From assembly GCF_037392515.1 (NCBI RefSeq), contig NC_090291.1:15013001-15077000 (forward strand): 64,000 nucleotides of DNA, in the 5' to 3' direction. The notes under the pieces were generated by a model that did not search any database, was not told the DNA's origin, and saw only the letters and a program-made list of their open reading frames with translations. Positions 60,031 through 64,000 of this stretch are shown here, one piece after another. This DNA is from Haliotis asinina (taxonomy: Eukaryota > Mollusca > Gastropoda > Lepetellida > Haliotidae). Every line of letters begins with the position of its first letter. Within the stretch, counting starts at the first letter, position 1. A program made the translations under genes and the position numbers.

Positions 60031-61258
60031 CAGTTTTGAAGTTGTTTCATAGGGGTGTCACAATACGTATGTATAACAATGTTAAGGTCACAATATGATA
60101 CATATTGCGATACAACAAATTCACGCCATAGTAAGGAAGTCTGCTAAAAGCAGGATGGAAATCTGAGACACTAATAATTTCTTGTGACAGTCATCATAGT
60201 TTTGCATATGTTTTCAGAAAACTTTCATTCAATCTGAAATAAAGTCACAAAATTCTAGCTACATCTATATATCGGAGCGGTCTAGAAAAAGTTTACTACT
60301 AACATTTTGATGGAGATCCATATAGTGTAAAATTTGATTTGATGAAGTTGTAAAATAGGAATTGGTACAGTCAAGCAATTATCACTTTTTGAATTGTCAA
60401 TAAAACTGTTCCGATGCATTTACTTATTGCGACACCCCTATTGTTTCATATTACATATATTATGGTACTCTCTTTGCTGCAATGATACCATGGTCTGAGG
60501 ATCTGACTGCTCTGCCTTCTCAAGCCTTTAAATCCATCATGGCTTTTATAACCTGTACATACCAATAAGAGTAGGTTATTTGACTTGAGCCAATCTTTTC
60601 TACATATGTCAAGTAATGGTTAAAACTGTTGTTTGTTGTGGTTAAATATTGGGGCTGAGATGTGAATCGTAAAATCATTTACCAAATCTGAATAAAAACA
60701 GTACCATATGTAGAAGCTGACAAAAATATTTGTTACGTTATTGTTCTTGCAAATACTTTCTAAAAGTTGACAAATCTATGATATTAACTCTTCCTAATTA
60801 CCGGTATACTTCATCTGATTTACTTATGTTACAGTTGCTGGATGAATCAGGACTCACGACTTGAGCATTTATAATCAAAAATATATTTTATGTGAATGTA
60901 TATTTCAATTTTAATTCAAACTACCTGGATTATTAAGATTTTAATGGCTTCATGCCTGTCTTTAAGTAGATATTGATTGATAATCCCTCACATGTTGGGT
61001 ACTCATCCCAACATAATGTCTACTTGTTCCAGTTGTGTACTTTACAAGTCACCCCTAAAAGTTGAAATGTATCTAAATAAGTATGATGTCATTTCTTTTA
61101 AGTGCATTTGAATTCATTTATGAAAATTCTCTCTATTAATGCATTCAGTTTAAACTAATTCTTATAGTTTTAAGTGATATTTAAATTACAGTGATATTAA
61201 TTTGCTACTAAATCTGTTACTGTCATGTTGGTGACAATGTCAGATAATTTGTCTTACA
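60031..61258. other. Harbinger central spacer
   Basis: AT-rich sequence between the convergent genes. AATAAA strings occur at 60238, about 60402 and about 60693 on the plus strand; no clear AATAAA for the minus-strand gene was found. No nested element recognised. Confidence 0.6.
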
Positions 61259-63641
<2,383 letters not shown>

Positions 63642-63931
63642 CTTTGTTTACTTTAAGAAATTTCTTAAGGGCTTAAGTTACCTATGCATGGTTCTTAGTC
63701 TAAGAAAAAATCTTAAGCACTAAGAGGTTTGATGAATACGACTTAAGCAAAATTCTTAGTATTGTAGAGGTTGTTATGGAAACTAAGAATTCTTAGCAGA
63801 TTTAAGAATTCTTAAGGTTTAAGAAAATTCTAAGAAGTTTGGTGAATCCGGCCCCTGAAAATAGTTTCACCCTATGGATAACATTGACGTGATTATAATG
63901 CGGTTATTAGCATTGTATCCTAGCGACTGAA

Positions 63932-63985
63932 CACGTGATATGTCACGTGAAATGATGACGTCACAATATATGATTGATGACGTCA
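63932..63985. promoter_or_regulatory. cluster of two CACGTG and two TGACGTCA sites
   Basis: CACGTG at 63932-63937 and 63944-63949, and perfect cyclic-AMP response elements TGACGTCA at 63956-63963 and 63978-63985, all in 54 bp. Both are palindromic binding sites for bZIP/bHLH-ZIP factors. The density suggests a promoter or enhancer of a gene beyond the right edge; a repeat carrying such sites is the alternative. Confidence 0.5.
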
Positions 63986-64000
63986 CGTAGGCATTGTTTG

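Overview
The window is eukaryotic and most likely from a gastropod mollusc, probably an abalone (Haliotis). The evidence is split, intron-rich genes for conserved animal proteins, low GC, and dense interspersed SINE copies ending in (ACTC)n, with heads reading GACCCGTGAAGGTCC or a tRNA-like GTGGGGTAGCCTAGTGGTTA. From memory this repeat type is typical of abalone introns and microsatellite flanks; I could not search to confirm it.

Layout. (1) 1-2.3 kb holds the 5' end of SNRPD1 (spliceosomal SmD1) on the minus strand, with exon 1 at 2217-2230 and exon 2 at 1560-1636; the rest lies off the left edge. A candidate divergent first exon starts 37 bp away on the plus strand. (2) 2.3-37 kb has no host gene I can support. 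It is a repeat field: about 25 SINE copies or fragments of two families (working names SINE-A and SINE-B) that share their 3' tail, a 5S-rRNA-derived repeat, tRNA-Leu-like SINE heads, a Tc1 fossil, a deleted FLYWCH/MULE element, an unclassified repeat in two inverted copies, minisatellites and microsatellites. (3) 37.4-52.55 kb holds a complete ten-exon PEPCK gene on the plus strand (651 aa, every splice phase consistent). It has a TATA box and initiator 30 bp apart, an HNF4-type site at about -148, a CRE-like site at about -50, and a canonical poly(A) signal. Its introns carry many SINE copies. (4) 52.5-56.7 kb is intergenic with SINE-A copies. (5) 56,843-63,854 is a 7,012-bp PIF/Harbinger DNA transposon that looks whole: 35-bp identical terminal inverted repeats, a CTG target-site duplication, a four-exon Myb/SANT-like gene (250 aa, plus) and a convergent three-exon HARBI1-like transposase (331 aa, minus) with a full DDE triad. 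It landed inside an older 116-bp hairpin repeat. (6) The last 70 bases hold a cluster of two CACGTG boxes and two perfect TGACGTCA sites.

How the genes work together: SNRPD1 (mRNA splicing) and PEPCK (gluconeogenesis and anaplerosis in the cytosol) are unrelated host genes. The two Harbinger proteins form one transposition module, a DDE nuclease plus a Myb-like DNA-binding partner. Exon models were made by eye from splice sites, phase and remembered family sequences; no alignments or database searches were run.
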